Assembly (NCBI GenBank): GCA_040768125.1 | Contig: JAXGNG010000001.1 | Coordinates: forward strand, 1,612,001-1,676,000 | Direction of reading: 5' to 3' | DNA from: RBG-16-49-21 sp040768125 | GTDB taxonomy: Bacteria > Spirochaetota > UBA4802 > UBA5550 | Length of the DNA stretch: 64,000 bases | Shown: one piece after another, positions 51,378 to 60,462 of the stretch | Numbering within the stretch: the first letter of the stretch is position 1 | How the letters are laid out: every line of letters begins with the position of its first letter | Program-made: the position numbers and the translations under genes | Notes under the pieces: generated by a model | Told to the model about the DNA's origin: nothing | Databases searched by the model: none | Seen by the model: only the letters and a program-made list of their open reading frames with translations

Positions 51378-51407
51378 TTGACAAATATGATCCGCGGGCG
51401 GTATTGT
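51378..51407 (+). promoter_or_regulatory. Promoter of the ilvBNC operon
   Basis: TTGACA at 51378-51383 (after a run of A), an 18-base spacer, and TATTGT at 51402-51407. Transcription would start near 51414, giving a leader of about 145 bases to the ilvB ATG. Confidence 0.6.
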
Positions 51408-51442
51408 TCACACTTTCCAGAGAGGCCCGCTGCGTCTCAGAA

Positions 51443-51478
51443 GTCCGTGTCATCCAACGGCGGTAACACGGACGCCGC
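51443..51478 (+). promoter_or_regulatory. Alternative stem-loops in the ilvB leader
   Basis: Stem 1: GTCCGTGT (51443-51450) with ACACGGAC (51466-51473). Stem 2: CGGCG (51458-51462) with CGCCG (51473-51477). Stem 2 starts inside the loop of stem 1, so the two cannot easily coexist. Downstream there is a four-codon frame ATG CAA GTC GTT TGA near 51499. No T tract follows, so a transcription attenuator is not evident; translational control is possible. Confidence 0.35.
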
Positions 51479-51558
51479 ACCGCGCACTCCTGAATTCCAT
51501 GCAAGTCGTTTGAACCGGGCTTGACGCCGGGAAGATGAGTTGCCGAGCGTTGGGAACC

Positions 51559-53247
51559 ATGAAAATGAAAGGCGCCCAGATCATCGTAGAATGCCTCTGC
51601 CGCGAGAAGGTGGAGTGCATGTTCGGGTACCCCGGCGGCGTGGTCATCCCGATCTTTCATGAATTGCACACCGCGCCCTTTAAGTTTATCCTTTCTCGGC
51701 ACGAGCAGGGTGCGGTGCACGCAGCCGACGGCTACGCCAGGGCCTCGGGGAAGGTTGGCGTCGTGATCGCCACCTCGGGACCCGGGGCGACCAACTGCGT
51801 GACCGGGATCGCCACGGCCCACATGGATTCCGTGCCCCTGGTGGTGTTCACCGGCCAGGTGCGGCGCGAGCAGATCGGCAACGACGCCTTCCAGGAGGTG
51901 GACATTACCGGCATCACGCGCCCCATCACCAAGCATAACTACCTGGTCCAGGACGTCAGCGACCTGGCGCGCATAATAAAGGAGGCCTTCTACGTCGCCT
52001 CAACGGGGAGACCGGGGCCGGTGCTCATCGACGTGCCCGTGGATATCTCTACCGGCGAGTGCGCCCTCCATTATCCGGAGAAGGTCCAGATGCGCGGATA
52101 CAAGCCGGTGTACGACGGCCATCCCGTGCAGATAAGGAAGGCCTGCCGCCTCATCGAGGAGGCGAAGCGTCCCGTTATCTACGCGGGTGGGGGCCTGGTT
52201 ATCGCGAACGCGTGGGAGGACCTTCGCGAGTTCGTGGCGAAAACCGGCATACCCGTCACCACGACCCTCCTGGGGATGGGGGTGTATCCCGAGACGGATC
52301 CCCTGTCCCTCGAGATGCTGGGGATGCACGGCACCTACTACGCGAACAGCGCGGTCAACGAGTCCGACCTGCTGATCGCCATAGGGGCCCGCTTCGACGA
52401 CCGGGTGACCGGCAAGATCGACGAGTTCATCCCCGACGCCCGGGTGATACATATCGACATCGATCCCGCCTCCGTGAGCAAGACCGTGGATGTTGACGTG
52501 CCCATCGTCGGGGACTGCGGGCGCGTTCTCAGGGAGATCAACAAGATCGTGAAGCGCCCCGAGATAGACGACTGGTGCGCCAGGCTTGAAATCATGAAGC
52601 GGGAGCATCCCCTCACTTACCAGCGGGGCAACGGGAAGCTCAAGCCGCAATACGTTATCGAGGAGCTCTACCGCCTGACGGAAGGAAAGGCCATCATCTG
52701 CACCGAGGTGGGACAGAACCAGATGTGGGCGGCGCAGTTCTACAAGTACACGGAACCGAGGACGTTTATATCCTCGGGGGGGCTCGGCACGATGGGATAC
52801 GGGTTCCCCGCCGCCATCGGCGCCCAGCTCGCGCGGCCCGACAGGCGGGTCATCGACATCGCCGGGGACGGATCGATACAGATGAACATCCAGGAGATGA
52901 TCGTCGCGGTACAGCACCGCCTTCCCATCATCATCGCGATATTGAACAACGGCTACCTGGGCATGGTCAGGCAGTGGCAGCAGCTCTTCTGGGAAAAGCG
53001 GTACAGCCACACCAGCATCGACCTTGCCCCGGATTTCGTCATGCTCGCCGAGGCCTACGGTGCGGCGGGAAGGCGCGTTGAAAAAGAAGAGGACGTGGGG
53101 CCGTCGATCGAATGGGCCCTGGGAATCACCGATCGTCCCATCGTGATCGATTTCCGCGTGAGCCGGGAGGAGAACGTCTACCCCATGGTCCCCGCGGGAA
53201 GGTCCATCAAGGAAACGCTCATGAAAGAACTGGAGCCCCTGGCATAG
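51559..53247 (+). CDS. ilvB: Acetolactate synthase, large subunit
   Basis: 562 residues from the ATG at 51559 with GGGAA 7 bases upstream. The thiamine diphosphate family order is complete: VECMFGYPGGVVIPIFHEL (Glu of the cofactor site nearby), LSRHEQGAVHAADGYARASGKVGV, ATSGPGATNCVTGIATAHMDSVPLV, ARFDDRVTGK, and GDGSIQMNIQEMIVAVQHRLPIIIAILNNGYLGMVRQWQ (GDG-N motif). It condenses two pyruvates, or pyruvate with 2-oxobutyrate, at the first common step of valine/leucine/isoleucine synthesis. It forms an operon with ilvN (2 bases later) and probably ilvC. Confidence 0.96.
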   Translation: MKMKGAQIIVECLCREKVECMFGYPGGVVIPIFHELHTAPFKFILSRHEQGAVHAADGYARASGKVGVVIATSGPGATNCVTGIATAHMDSVPLVVFTGQVRREQIGNDAFQEVDITGITRPITKHNYLVQDVSDLARIIKEAFYVASTGRPGPVLIDVPVDISTGECALHYPEKVQMRGYKPVYDGHPVQIRKACRLIEEAKRPVIYAGGGLVIANAWEDLREFVAKTGIPVTTTLLGMGVYPETDPLSLEMLGMHGTYYANSAVNESDLLIAIGARFDDRVTGKIDEFIPDARVIHIDIDPASVSKTVDVDVPIVGDCGRVLREINKIVKRPEIDDWCARLEIMKREHPLTYQRGNGKLKPQYVIEELYRLTEGKAIICTEVGQNQMWAAQFYKYTEPRTFISSGGLGTMGYGFPAAIGAQLARPDRRVIDIAGDGSIQMNIQEMIVAVQHRLPIIIAILNNGYLGMVRQWQQLFWEKRYSHTSIDLAPDFVMLAEAYGAAGRRVEKEEDVGPSIEWALGITDRPIVIDFRVSREENVYPMVPAGRSIKETLMKELEPLA

Positions 53248-53249
53248 TC

Positions 53250-53750
53250 ATGGCGACGACGAAAGGAAACGAATTGCCCCAGCACGTTATTTCGGTCAAA
53301 GTCGAGAACCGTTTCGGCGTCCTGGCGCGCGTCGCCGGGCTTTTCTCCGCCCGGGGGTACAACATCGACTCCCTGACGGTGAGCGCCACTGAGCAGGAGG
53401 ACGTGTCGATCATGACCATCGTGGTCAGGGGCGATATCCGTGTGATCGAGCAGGTCAAGAAACAGCTGAACAAGCTCGTGGACGTTATTAAGGTCACGGA
53501 GCACACGGACCTCCCCACGGTTCAACGTGAGATCGTCCTGGTGAAGGTGAACGCGCTGCCGGGGAACCGGGCGGAGATCTACCAGCTCGGGGAGATATTC
53601 CGGGCCGATATCGCCGACATTTCAACAAAGACCATCACCCTGGGCGTCAAGGGGGACCCTGAGAAGATCAACAATTTCATCGAGCTCCTGAAGCCCTATG
53701 GCATACGGGAGCTGATGAGAACGGGGCGTGTGTCCCTATTGAAAGAATAA
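53250..53750 (+). CDS. ilvN: Acetolactate synthase, small regulatory subunit
   Basis: 166 residues. The N-terminal ACT domain is standard: HVISVKVENRFGVLARVAGLFSARGYNIDSLTVSATEQEDVSIMTIVV. The C-terminal ALS_ss domain follows (REIVLVKVNALPGNRAEIYQLGEIFRADIADISTKTITLGVKGDPEKI), then LLKPYGIRELMRTGRVSLLKE. It activates the large subunit and confers feedback inhibition by valine. The ATG lies 2 bases after the ilvB stop; the two are surely co-translated. A 213-base gap with REP-like sequence then separates it from ilvC. Confidence 0.96.
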   Translation: MATTKGNELPQHVISVKVENRFGVLARVAGLFSARGYNIDSLTVSATEQEDVSIMTIVVRGDIRVIEQVKKQLNKLVDVIKVTEHTDLPTVQREIVLVKVNALPGNRAEIYQLGEIFRADIADISTKTITLGVKGDPEKINNFIELLKPYGIRELMRTGRVSLLKE

Positions 53751-53760
53751 TTAGTATAAG

Positions 53761-53943
53761 ACCTCACTCCCCGACCCACTCTCCCATAATAAAATGGAAA
53801 AAGGAGAGGGGGCATGGGTGCGATATCATTCTTCGGAAACCCTTTCCTTTTTCCCGGATTTAACGGGAGAGGGTGCGCGGAGCGCGGGTGAGGGCATAGT
53901 AGTAAAAATATTCAATGGACCCTCCCCCCTCAGGGGGCAATGG
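53761..53943. repeat. REP-like element between ilvN and ilvC
   Basis: CTCTCCC (53780-53786) faces GGAGAGGGGG (53803-53812). GGGAGAGGG (53865-53873) is followed by TGCGCGGAGCGCGGGTGAGGG, a form I know as a common dispersed element of bacterial genomes. CCCCC-TCA-GGGGG (53925-53937) stands 27 bases before the ilvC ATG. It could modulate ilvC levels through mRNA structure. Confidence 0.5.
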
Positions 53944-53963
53944 GTTCAACAAGGAGCGCAATC

Positions 53964-54959
53964 ATGGCAACGATGTACTATGATGCCGATGCCGATCTCG
54001 GCGTTTTGCAGAATAAAACCATCGCGATTATCGGGTACGGGAGCCAGGGCCACGCCCAGGCTCAGAACCTGAGGGACAGCGGGCTTAACGTCATCGTGTC
54101 CGAGCTGCCCGGCACCGATAACTATCGCCTCGCTGAATCCCATGGCTTCGCGCCGGTGTCCGCGCGGGAGGCCGCGGAGAAGGCCGACGTGATCCAGATC
54201 CTCGCCCAGGACCACGTCCAGGCGAAGCTCTATACCGATGACGTCGCCCCCGTCCTCGGGGCCGGAAAGACCCTCGTGTTCTCCCACGGGTTTAACATCC
54301 ATTTCGGCCAGATAACCCCCCCGAAGGAGGTCGACGTGATCATGATCGCCCCGAAGGGCCCCGGCCACCTGGTGCGGAGCGAGTACCAGAAGGGCGGAGG
54401 GGTCCCCTCGCTGATCGCGATCCATAACGACGCCTCGGGATCGGCGAAGCAGACCGCCCTGGCCTATGCCCGCGGTCTCGGCGCCACGAGGGCCGGCGTG
54501 CTGGAGACCACCTTTAAAGAAGAGACCGAGACCGATCTTTTCGGCGAACAGGCGGTCCTCTGCGGCGGCGCCTCGGAACTCGTGAAGGCCGGATTCGATA
54601 CCCTGGTCCAGGCGGGATACCAGCCAGAGATCGCGTATTTCGAATGCCTTCATGAGCTCAAGCTGATCGTAGACCTCTTCTACCAGGGGGGCATCAATTA
54701 CATGCGCTACTCGGTTTCCGACACGGCCGAGTACGGTGATTACATGAGCGGACGGCGGATCATCACCGACAGGACGCGAAAAGAGATGAAGAAGATCCTG
54801 AAAGAGGTGCAGGACGGCTCCTTCGCCAAAAAATGGATACGCGAGAACGAGAAAGGGCGCCCTGAGTTCAACAGGATAAAGGAAGAGCAGAAAAACCACC
54901 TGATCGAGCGGGTGGGCTCCGAGCTCAGGAAAATGATGAAATGGATCGACGCCAAGTAG
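53964..54959 (+). CDS. ilvC: Ketol-acid reductoisomerase, class I, with unusual cofactor loop
   Basis: 331 residues (short class I). The start (ATG 53964) has AAGGAG 9 bases upstream. The Rossmann fold begins TIAIIGYGSQGHAQAQNLRDSG. Where most class I enzymes have GLRxGSxS, this one has VIVSELPGTDNYRLAES: the Arg that binds the NADPH 2'-phosphate is absent and Glu/Asp appear. The next block is also altered (ILAQDHVQAKLY in place of ILLPDE-type). The metal and isomerase residues look intact (FSHGFNIHFGQI, APKGPGHLVRSEYQ, TTFKEETETDLFGEQAVLCGG, ECLHELKLIVDLFYQGG). It likely prefers NADH (inference). Third gene of the ilv unit. Confidence 0.95.
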   Translation: MATMYYDADADLGVLQNKTIAIIGYGSQGHAQAQNLRDSGLNVIVSELPGTDNYRLAESHGFAPVSAREAAEKADVIQILAQDHVQAKLYTDDVAPVLGAGKTLVFSHGFNIHFGQITPPKEVDVIMIAPKGPGHLVRSEYQKGGGVPSLIAIHNDASGSAKQTALAYARGLGATRAGVLETTFKEETETDLFGEQAVLCGGASELVKAGFDTLVQAGYQPEIAYFECLHELKLIVDLFYQGGINYMRYSVSDTAEYGDYMSGRRIITDRTRKEMKKILKEVQDGSFAKKWIRENEKGRPEFNRIKEEQKNHLIERVGSELRKMMKWIDAK

Positions 54960-54983
54960 GCGCGTTCAGCATTTCCATAAGAA

Positions 54984-55119
54984 CGCCGCAGAGGTACAGA
55001 GACACGGAGATGTATGAGAGGCTGTGATAGCACAGCTCCATTTGATGGCATCTTAACGGAAGAGACGGATGGATAGTGTTCGATCATCCTCGGTTTTTTC
55101 TCCGTGCCTCCGTGGCGCA
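54984..55119. repeat. CACGGAG-type terminal inverted repeat element
   Basis: The left end CGCAGAGGTACAGAGACACGG is roughly inverted at the right end TCTCCGTGCCTCCGTGGCGCA (55099-55119), 80-90 bases apart. This is the widespread GCAGAG...CACGGAGA non-coding repeat. It fills most of the gap between ilvC and copA; copA itself has no clear ribosome site after it. Confidence 0.5.
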
Positions 55120-55188
55120 TTTTTATAAGACCAGGGAACAGATTCCTGATCAGATTCAATTCCTTCTCATTCTGTCACTTCAAACGAA

Positions 55189-57408
55189 ATGTCCGATAAC
55201 AATACCAAAAATCGAGCAAACCTCCGCATCACCGGGATGACCTGCGCGGCCTGCTCCGCCAGGGTCGAGAAGGCCCTGGGGAAGGTCGAGGGGGTCGGCT
55301 CCGCGACGGTGAACCTCGCCATGGAGACCGCCCGGATCGTCTACCGGGAAGGGGGCGTACGCAGCGAGGAACTCATCGCCGCGGTGAAGAAGGCGGGGTA
55401 CGGCGCCGAAGTGATAGAGGAAGACAGCCCGGAGCGGCAGGCGGAGATTTCCCGCCGGGAGATACGCCGACTCGGCCTCGTGGTCCTGGTATCCATCCTG
55501 CTGAGCGCGCCCCTTGTCGCCTCCATGGCCCTCATGCTCGCCGGTATTCATGGCGGCGTGGTCCACGGCGCGATATTCCAGGCCGCCCTCGCGACGCCGG
55601 TGCAGTTCCTGATCGGGTGGCGTTTCTACCGCGGCGCCTGGCACGGCCTTCGCGAGGGGAGCCCCGGAATGGACCTCCTTGTCGCCCTGGGTACGAGCGC
55701 CGCCTACTTCTACAGCGTGTACAACGGATTCATCATGCCCTTCCTCGGGGGCTCCACGGGGGACCTCTACTTCGAGGCATCGGCGGTCATCATCACCCTT
55801 GTGCTGCTCGGAAAGTACCTCGAGGCCCGCGCGAAGGGGAAGACCTCGGAGGCGGTGAGGAAGCTGATGGGCCTCAGGCCCGATACCGCCGTCGTCGTGA
55901 GAGAGGGCCGGGAGATCGACGTTCCCGTCGGCGAAGTGCTTCCGGGGGACACCGTCATCGTGAGGCCGGGAGAGCGCATCCCCGTCGACGGCGTTGTGGT
56001 GAACGGCTCATCGTCGGTTGATGAGAGCATGATTTCCGGCGAGAGCCTTCCCGTCGATCGCCGGGCCGGCGACAAGGTGACGGGAGCCACGGTTAACCTC
56101 TACGGGACGCTTTCGGTCAGGGCCGAGCGGGTGGGGAGGAACACGGTCCTCGCGATGATCATCCGGGCCGTGGAGGAGGCCCAGTCCGGGAGGCCGCCGA
56201 TACAGCGCTTCGCCGACAGGATCTCCGCGGTGTTTGTCCCCGCCATCCTGGGCATCGCGGTAATCGTATTCATCGCCTGGATGATCGCAACCGGTGACCC
56301 CGCGCGGGCCCTCGTAAGCGCCGTGGCCGTGCTGGTCATAGCCTGTCCCTGCGCCCTGGGACTGGCGACGCCAACGGCGGTCATGGTGGGCACGGGGAGG
56401 GGCGCGGAACTGGGCGTTCTTTTCAAAAGCGGCGCCGCCCTGGAGTCGGCATGCCGCGCCCGCGCCGTGGTCCTCGACAAGACCGGTACCGTCACCAGGG
56501 GGGAGCTCGCCGTGTCGGATTGCGTCCCCGCCCCGGGCGTCGCCGGGGAGCGCCTCCTCCTGCTGGCGGGTATCGCGGAAAAGAAATCGGAACATCCGAT
56601 CGGAAGGGCCATTTACGAGCATGCCGCGGCGGCGGCGGGAGGGATTCCGAATCCCGACGATTTTTCCGCCGAGGCGGGCCGCGGGGTCCGGTCCCGCCAC
56701 GAAAGAATCGATCTCTTCGTGGGCACCCCGGGATTTCTCCGTGAAAAGGGGATCGATGTTTCCGGCATCGAGCCCGTCGCGGCGTCCTTCGAGGATGAGG
56801 GGAAGACGGCCGTTGCCGTCGCTTATGACGGCCGGGTCCTGGGAGTGGTCGCCGTCTCCGACTCCATAAAGGAGACCACGCCCGCGGCGGTGCGTGAATT
56901 CAGGCGGATGGGCCTTGATGTCTACATGTTCACTGGTGATAACCATCGCACGGCCCTCCATGTCGCTTCACTCGCGGGCATCGACGCGGAACGTGTCATC
57001 GCCGGGGTGCTACCGGCGGATAAGGCGAAAAAGATCCGGGAGATACAGGATAAAGGGACGCCGGTGATCATGGCGGGGGACGGGATCAACGACGCCCCGG
57101 CCCTGGCGGCGGCCGACACGGGCGTCGCCGTGGGTGCCGCCACGGACATCGCAATGGAATCTGCGGACATCAGTCTCCTCGGCGACGACCTCGCCGGCGT
57201 CGTCACGGCGATCCGGCTCTCCAGGAAGACCGTGAGGAAGATCAGGCAGAACTTTTTCTGGGCCTTCGTCTATAACTGCGTGGGCATTCCCTTCGCGGCG
57301 TCGGGGATGCTGAACCCGGTGCTTGCCGGGGCGGCCATGGCCCTGAGCTCAATCTCGGTGGTGACGAACTCGCTTCTCCTGAGGCGCTTCCGCCAGGGGC
57401 CTAACTGA
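55189..57408 (+). CDS. copA: Copper-translocating P1B-type ATPase
   Basis: 739 residues. One N-terminal heavy-metal-associated domain (MTCAACSARVEKAL, CxxC), then eight transmembrane helices. Helix 6 has CPC (ACPCALGLATPTAVM), and the last helices carry YNCVGIP and MALSSISVVTNSLLL, which with CPC define Cu(I)/Ag(I) specificity. Cytoplasmic motifs: SGESLPVD, DKTGTVTRG (phosphorylated Asp), SEHPIGRAI, GDNHRTA and GDGINDAPALAAAD. It pumps Cu(I) out of the cytoplasm. It is monocistronic. The last 8 bases overlap the end of the convergent MCP gene. No copper-responsive operator (CueR-type dyad) was spotted. Confidence 0.95.
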   Translation: MSDNNTKNRANLRITGMTCAACSARVEKALGKVEGVGSATVNLAMETARIVYREGGVRSEELIAAVKKAGYGAEVIEEDSPERQAEISRREIRRLGLVVLVSILLSAPLVASMALMLAGIHGGVVHGAIFQAALATPVQFLIGWRFYRGAWHGLREGSPGMDLLVALGTSAAYFYSVYNGFIMPFLGGSTGDLYFEASAVIITLVLLGKYLEARAKGKTSEAVRKLMGLRPDTAVVVREGREIDVPVGEVLPGDTVIVRPGERIPVDGVVVNGSSSVDESMISGESLPVDRRAGDKVTGATVNLYGTLSVRAERVGRNTVLAMIIRAVEEAQSGRPPIQRFADRISAVFVPAILGIAVIVFIAWMIATGDPARALVSAVAVLVIACPCALGLATPTAVMVGTGRGAELGVLFKSGAALESACRARAVVLDKTGTVTRGELAVSDCVPAPGVAGERLLLLAGIAEKKSEHPIGRAIYEHAAAAAGGIPNPDDFSAEAGRGVRSRHERIDLFVGTPGFLREKGIDVSGIEPVAASFEDEGKTAVAVAYDGRVLGVVAVSDSIKETTPAAVREFRRMGLDVYMFTGDNHRTALHVASLAGIDAERVIAGVLPADKAKKIREIQDKGTPVIMAGDGINDAPALAAADTGVAVGAATDIAMESADISLLGDDLAGVVTAIRLSRKTVRKIRQNFFWAFVYNCVGIPFAASGMLNPVLAGAAMALSSISVVTNSLLLRRFRQGPN

Positions 57409-58966
57409 CCATCTCGTTTACGATCCTGTCAAGCTCAAGGGTTATCTCGTTGATGGTCTGGGTGGATTTTCCCAGGTTCAGGGAGATGCTGACGATCTCC
57501 TGGGATTTCTGGGCGATATCGAAGGCCGTTTTTGTCGATTCGTCCGTCGCGATCTTCTGCTCGTGGGTCGAGTTCTCGATCGTCCTGCCTGATTCATGGA
57601 TCTTCACGTTCAGGTTCTTGATGGTCTTGATCGTCACGCCGATGTCGTTTATCAGGTTGCCCACCTCGAGAATCTCCCCCTGGATCACCGAAATGGCCTG
57701 GTTGAGCCGGGTCATCGTTCCCACGGACATTTTGATCAGGTCCCCGCTCTCCTCGATGAGCTTCAGGTTCTCACGTATGATGTTCTCGATTTCCCGGGCG
57801 TTCAGGGTCGTCGCCTCGGCAAGCTTGGATATCTCGTCGGCCACGACGGCGAATCCCTTGCCGTAGTCACCCGCGCGGGCGGCCTCGATGGCGGCATTCA
57901 GCGAGAGGAGGTTGACCTTGTCGGCGATATCATTGATGACCTGGACGAAATTGGCCATCTCCCCCGATTTCGTTTTCACCGTGTTGAACCGCTCCTCGGT
58001 GAGGCGTATCTGACCCGCGGTGCTCTCCGAGTTCTCCGTTACTTCTTCGAGGGACTGGCTCATCTTCCGGGAGCTGGCCTGGACCTTGTCGTTGACCAGC
58101 TTGAGGTCGTTCACGGAATCCACCGTGATGGCGAGTTCCTGGTAGAGGGAACCGGCGATTTCGCTGATGGTGTTCGAGTTCGACGCGAGCTCCTCCAGGG
58201 ACGTGGTGATTTGCTCCAGGGACGCCGCCTGGTGCTGGGATATTTCGTTCATGTCCCGCGTAACGGTCTCGTGGGCCCCCGCCTCCTTCTTGAGCACGTT
58301 CACCGAGTTTACGACCGCCATGGCCATGCCCTGGAGACTGAGCAGGCCGTTTTTCGCCTCGTCGTTCTGGTCGATGGCGAATTTCAGGAGTTTCCTCGTC
58401 GCACGTGAGCCGAAGTAGGCCCCCACGCCCACCATCAGGTAGAGAATGAAGCGGACCGCGGTGTCGGAGTAGGGGGGAGGGAGACGGAGTTCGGGATTGA
58501 TGACGAACACGATCGCCTGGGAAATGATGACCAGGATGATGGTATAGATAGATATCGGGGTGTTGAAATAGAAAATGCTCAGGGCAAGGGGGATATAGCG
58601 CGTGGCGAAGAGCTGCTTGGCCCCGTGAAAGGTGACCTCGAAGACGGATATGCACGCGATCACCGCCGTGATCATGATGTACCCCGAGGCGATGCGTCCC
58701 CTGAAACGGCGTGCGAGGAGGATCGCGGGAACGAGGACCGCCGTGACGATGACCAGTTCGTAGAGAATGTGGCGGTATTCAAGGTAATGGGAGCCGATCC
58801 CCGCGGCCTTTATCGCGGTGACGGCGATATTCGCGAAGGTGATGATGATCAGGAATGCGGTCAGGAGCCGCTTGTTGTTTTCGGTGATTACATCGGCGAA
58901 TATGCTCGACCGGGCGACATCGTCACCTCCCGGCCTGGTTTTCCGGGTGTCGGATTCGGGGCCCAT
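57401..58966 (-). CDS. Methyl-accepting chemotaxis protein
   Basis: 521 residues. Six hydrophobic helices (about 34-54, 62-80, 88-107, 113-128, 133-155, 165-182) form a membrane sensor without a large periplasmic domain. The cytoplasmic part is a long coiled coil ending in the signalling hairpin tip INDIADKVNLLSLNAAIEAARAGDYGKGFAVVADEISKLAEAT. No HAMP is obvious. The C-terminal end lacks the NWETF-type CheR tether. The start is the ATG at 58964-58966 with GAGGG 6 bases upstream; a GTG at 58978 would add four residues. It would feed CheA/CheW; no che gene is near. It converges on copA. Confidence 0.92.
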   Translation of the reverse strand: MGPESDTRKTRPGGDDVARSSIFADVITENNKRLLTAFLIIITFANIAVTAIKAAGIGSHYLEYRHILYELVIVTAVLVPAILLARRFRGRIASGYIMITAVIACISVFEVTFHGAKQLFATRYIPLALSIFYFNTPISIYTIILVIISQAIVFVINPELRLPPPYSDTAVRFILYLMVGVGAYFGSRATRKLLKFAIDQNDEAKNGLLSLQGMAMAVVNSVNVLKKEAGAHETVTRDMNEISQHQAASLEQITTSLEELASNSNTISEIAGSLYQELAITVDSVNDLKLVNDKVQASSRKMSQSLEEVTENSESTAGQIRLTEERFNTVKTKSGEMANFVQVINDIADKVNLLSLNAAIEAARAGDYGKGFAVVADEISKLAEATTLNAREIENIIRENLKLIEESGDLIKMSVGTMTRLNQAISVIQGEILEVGNLINDIGVTIKTIKNLNVKIHESGRTIENSTHEQKIATDESTKTAFDIAQKSQEIVSISLNLGKSTQTINEITLELDRIVNEMVS

Positions 58967-59187
58967 GGCATCCCTCACGGTTATCGAGATAGTTTATATT
59001 GTATATCTACTATGTATTGATTTGTCACCAACTATTTGAATGCGGTAAAAAAAAAATAACCCGCCCTGTTTCCTTCTTCGGGGAACCGCCAGCCGGGAGG
59101 ACTGGACAGCGTCCCAATAAAGTGTTGACATATGAAAAGCGAAGATTTGAATCATTCACGAATAATGAGCGACTCAGGCGGGTGTCA

Positions 59188-60462
59188 ATGAACGCAAAAC
59201 CCCTTCCCTTTACAAGGGAGCAGATCGAATCCATCATCGCGGAGTATCCGACCCCCTTTCACCTCTACGACGAGAGGGGGATCCGCGAGAACGCCCGGAA
59301 CCTGAACCGAGCCTTTTCCTGGGCCCCCGGATTCAAGGAGTACTTTGCCGTCAAGGCCTGCCCGAACCCGTTCATCATGGCGATACTTCAAGACGAGGGG
59401 TTCGGCTCCGATTGCAGTTCCATGGCGGAACTCGTCCTGTCCGAGATGGCGGGCATCACGGGGGAGGAGGTTTTTTTCAGCTCGAACGATACCCCCGCAG
59501 CGGAGTACATCAAGGCGCGCGAGATCGGGGCGGTCATTAACCTTGATGATATCAGCCATATACCCTACCTGGAACGCCACGCGGGTCTGCCGGGGATCCT
59601 CTCGTTTCGTTACAATCCCGGCCCCCTCCGGGGCGGGAACGCCATTATCGGGACCCCTGAGGAGGCAAAGTACGGATTCACCCGCGAACAGCTCTTCGAG
59701 GGCTATCGCATCGTGAGGGAGAGGGGCGTTGTGCGGTTCGGCCTTCACACCATGGTGGCGTCGAACGAGTTGAATCCGGATTATTTCGTCGACACGGCGG
59801 AGATGCTCTTCGACCTCGCCGTCGATATTTTCCGTGATCTGGGGATCCGCTTCGAATTCATCAACCTGGGGGGCGGTTTCGGAATCCCGTACCGGCCCGA
59901 GGACCGGGCCATCGACATGGAGTACGTCGCGTCGAAGATCCGCGGGCTCTACGATGACCGGATACGAAAAGCCGGACTCCACCCCCTCAGGGTGCTCATG
60001 GAAAGCGGCAGGATGATTACCGGGCCCTACGGGTTTCTCGTCACGCGGGTCCTCCACAGGAAACATACGTACAAATCTTACCTGGGGCTCGACGCCTCCA
60101 TGGCGAACCTGATGCGCCCGGCGATCTACGGCGCCTACCATCACATCACCGTTCTCGGCAAGGAGGACCGGCCCCTGGACCATCTCTACGACGTCACGGG
60201 CTCCCTCTGCGAGAACAACGACAAGTTCGCCATCGACCGTCTCATGCCGGAAACCGCCGTGGGGGACATCCTCGTCATCCACGATACGGGGGCCCACGGG
60301 CACGCAATGGGTTTCAACTACAATGGAAAGCTGCGCTCGGCGGAACTCCTTTTAAGGGAAAACGGTTCGGTCGAGATGATACGCCGGGCGGAGACCCTGG
60401 ATGACTACTTCGCCACGCTTGACTTCTCCCGCCTCAGGGGATTCGCGCGCCAGACGGTTTAA
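59188..60462 (+). CDS. lysA: Diaminopimelate decarboxylase
   Basis: 424 residues. PLP fold III: FKEYFAVKACPNPFIMAILQDEGFGSDCSS carries the Schiff-base Lys; FINLGGGFGIPY binds phosphate; LRVLMESGRMITGPYGFLV and DVTGSLCENNDKFAIDR supply the active-site Cys-Glu pair; HDTGAHGHAMGFNYNGKLR closes the site. This matches the final step of lysine synthesis (meso-diaminopimelate to L-lysine). Carboxynorspermidine decarboxylases are related but shorter and lack the GAHGHAM form. The upstream gap of 221 bases to the divergent MCP gene has TTGACA at 59125. Its last four bases overlap the opposing fusion gene. Confidence 0.9.
   Translation: MNAKPLPFTREQIESIIAEYPTPFHLYDERGIRENARNLNRAFSWAPGFKEYFAVKACPNPFIMAILQDEGFGSDCSSMAELVLSEMAGITGEEVFFSSNDTPAAEYIKAREIGAVINLDDISHIPYLERHAGLPGILSFRYNPGPLRGGNAIIGTPEEAKYGFTREQLFEGYRIVRERGVVRFGLHTMVASNELNPDYFVDTAEMLFDLAVDIFRDLGIRFEFINLGGGFGIPYRPEDRAIDMEYVASKIRGLYDDRIRKAGLHPLRVLMESGRMITGPYGFLVTRVLHRKHTYKSYLGLDASMANLMRPAIYGAYHHITVLGKEDRPLDHLYDVTGSLCENNDKFAIDRLMPETAVGDILVIHDTGAHGHAMGFNYNGKLRSAELLLRENGSVEMIRRAETLDDYFATLDFSRLRGFARQTV

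Noticed and set aside
51443..51478. T-box or amino acid riboswitch before ilvB
   Set aside because: GCGGTAACACGG only loosely resembles the T-box core; the AGGGTGGTACCGCG block and the terminator/antiterminator are missing.
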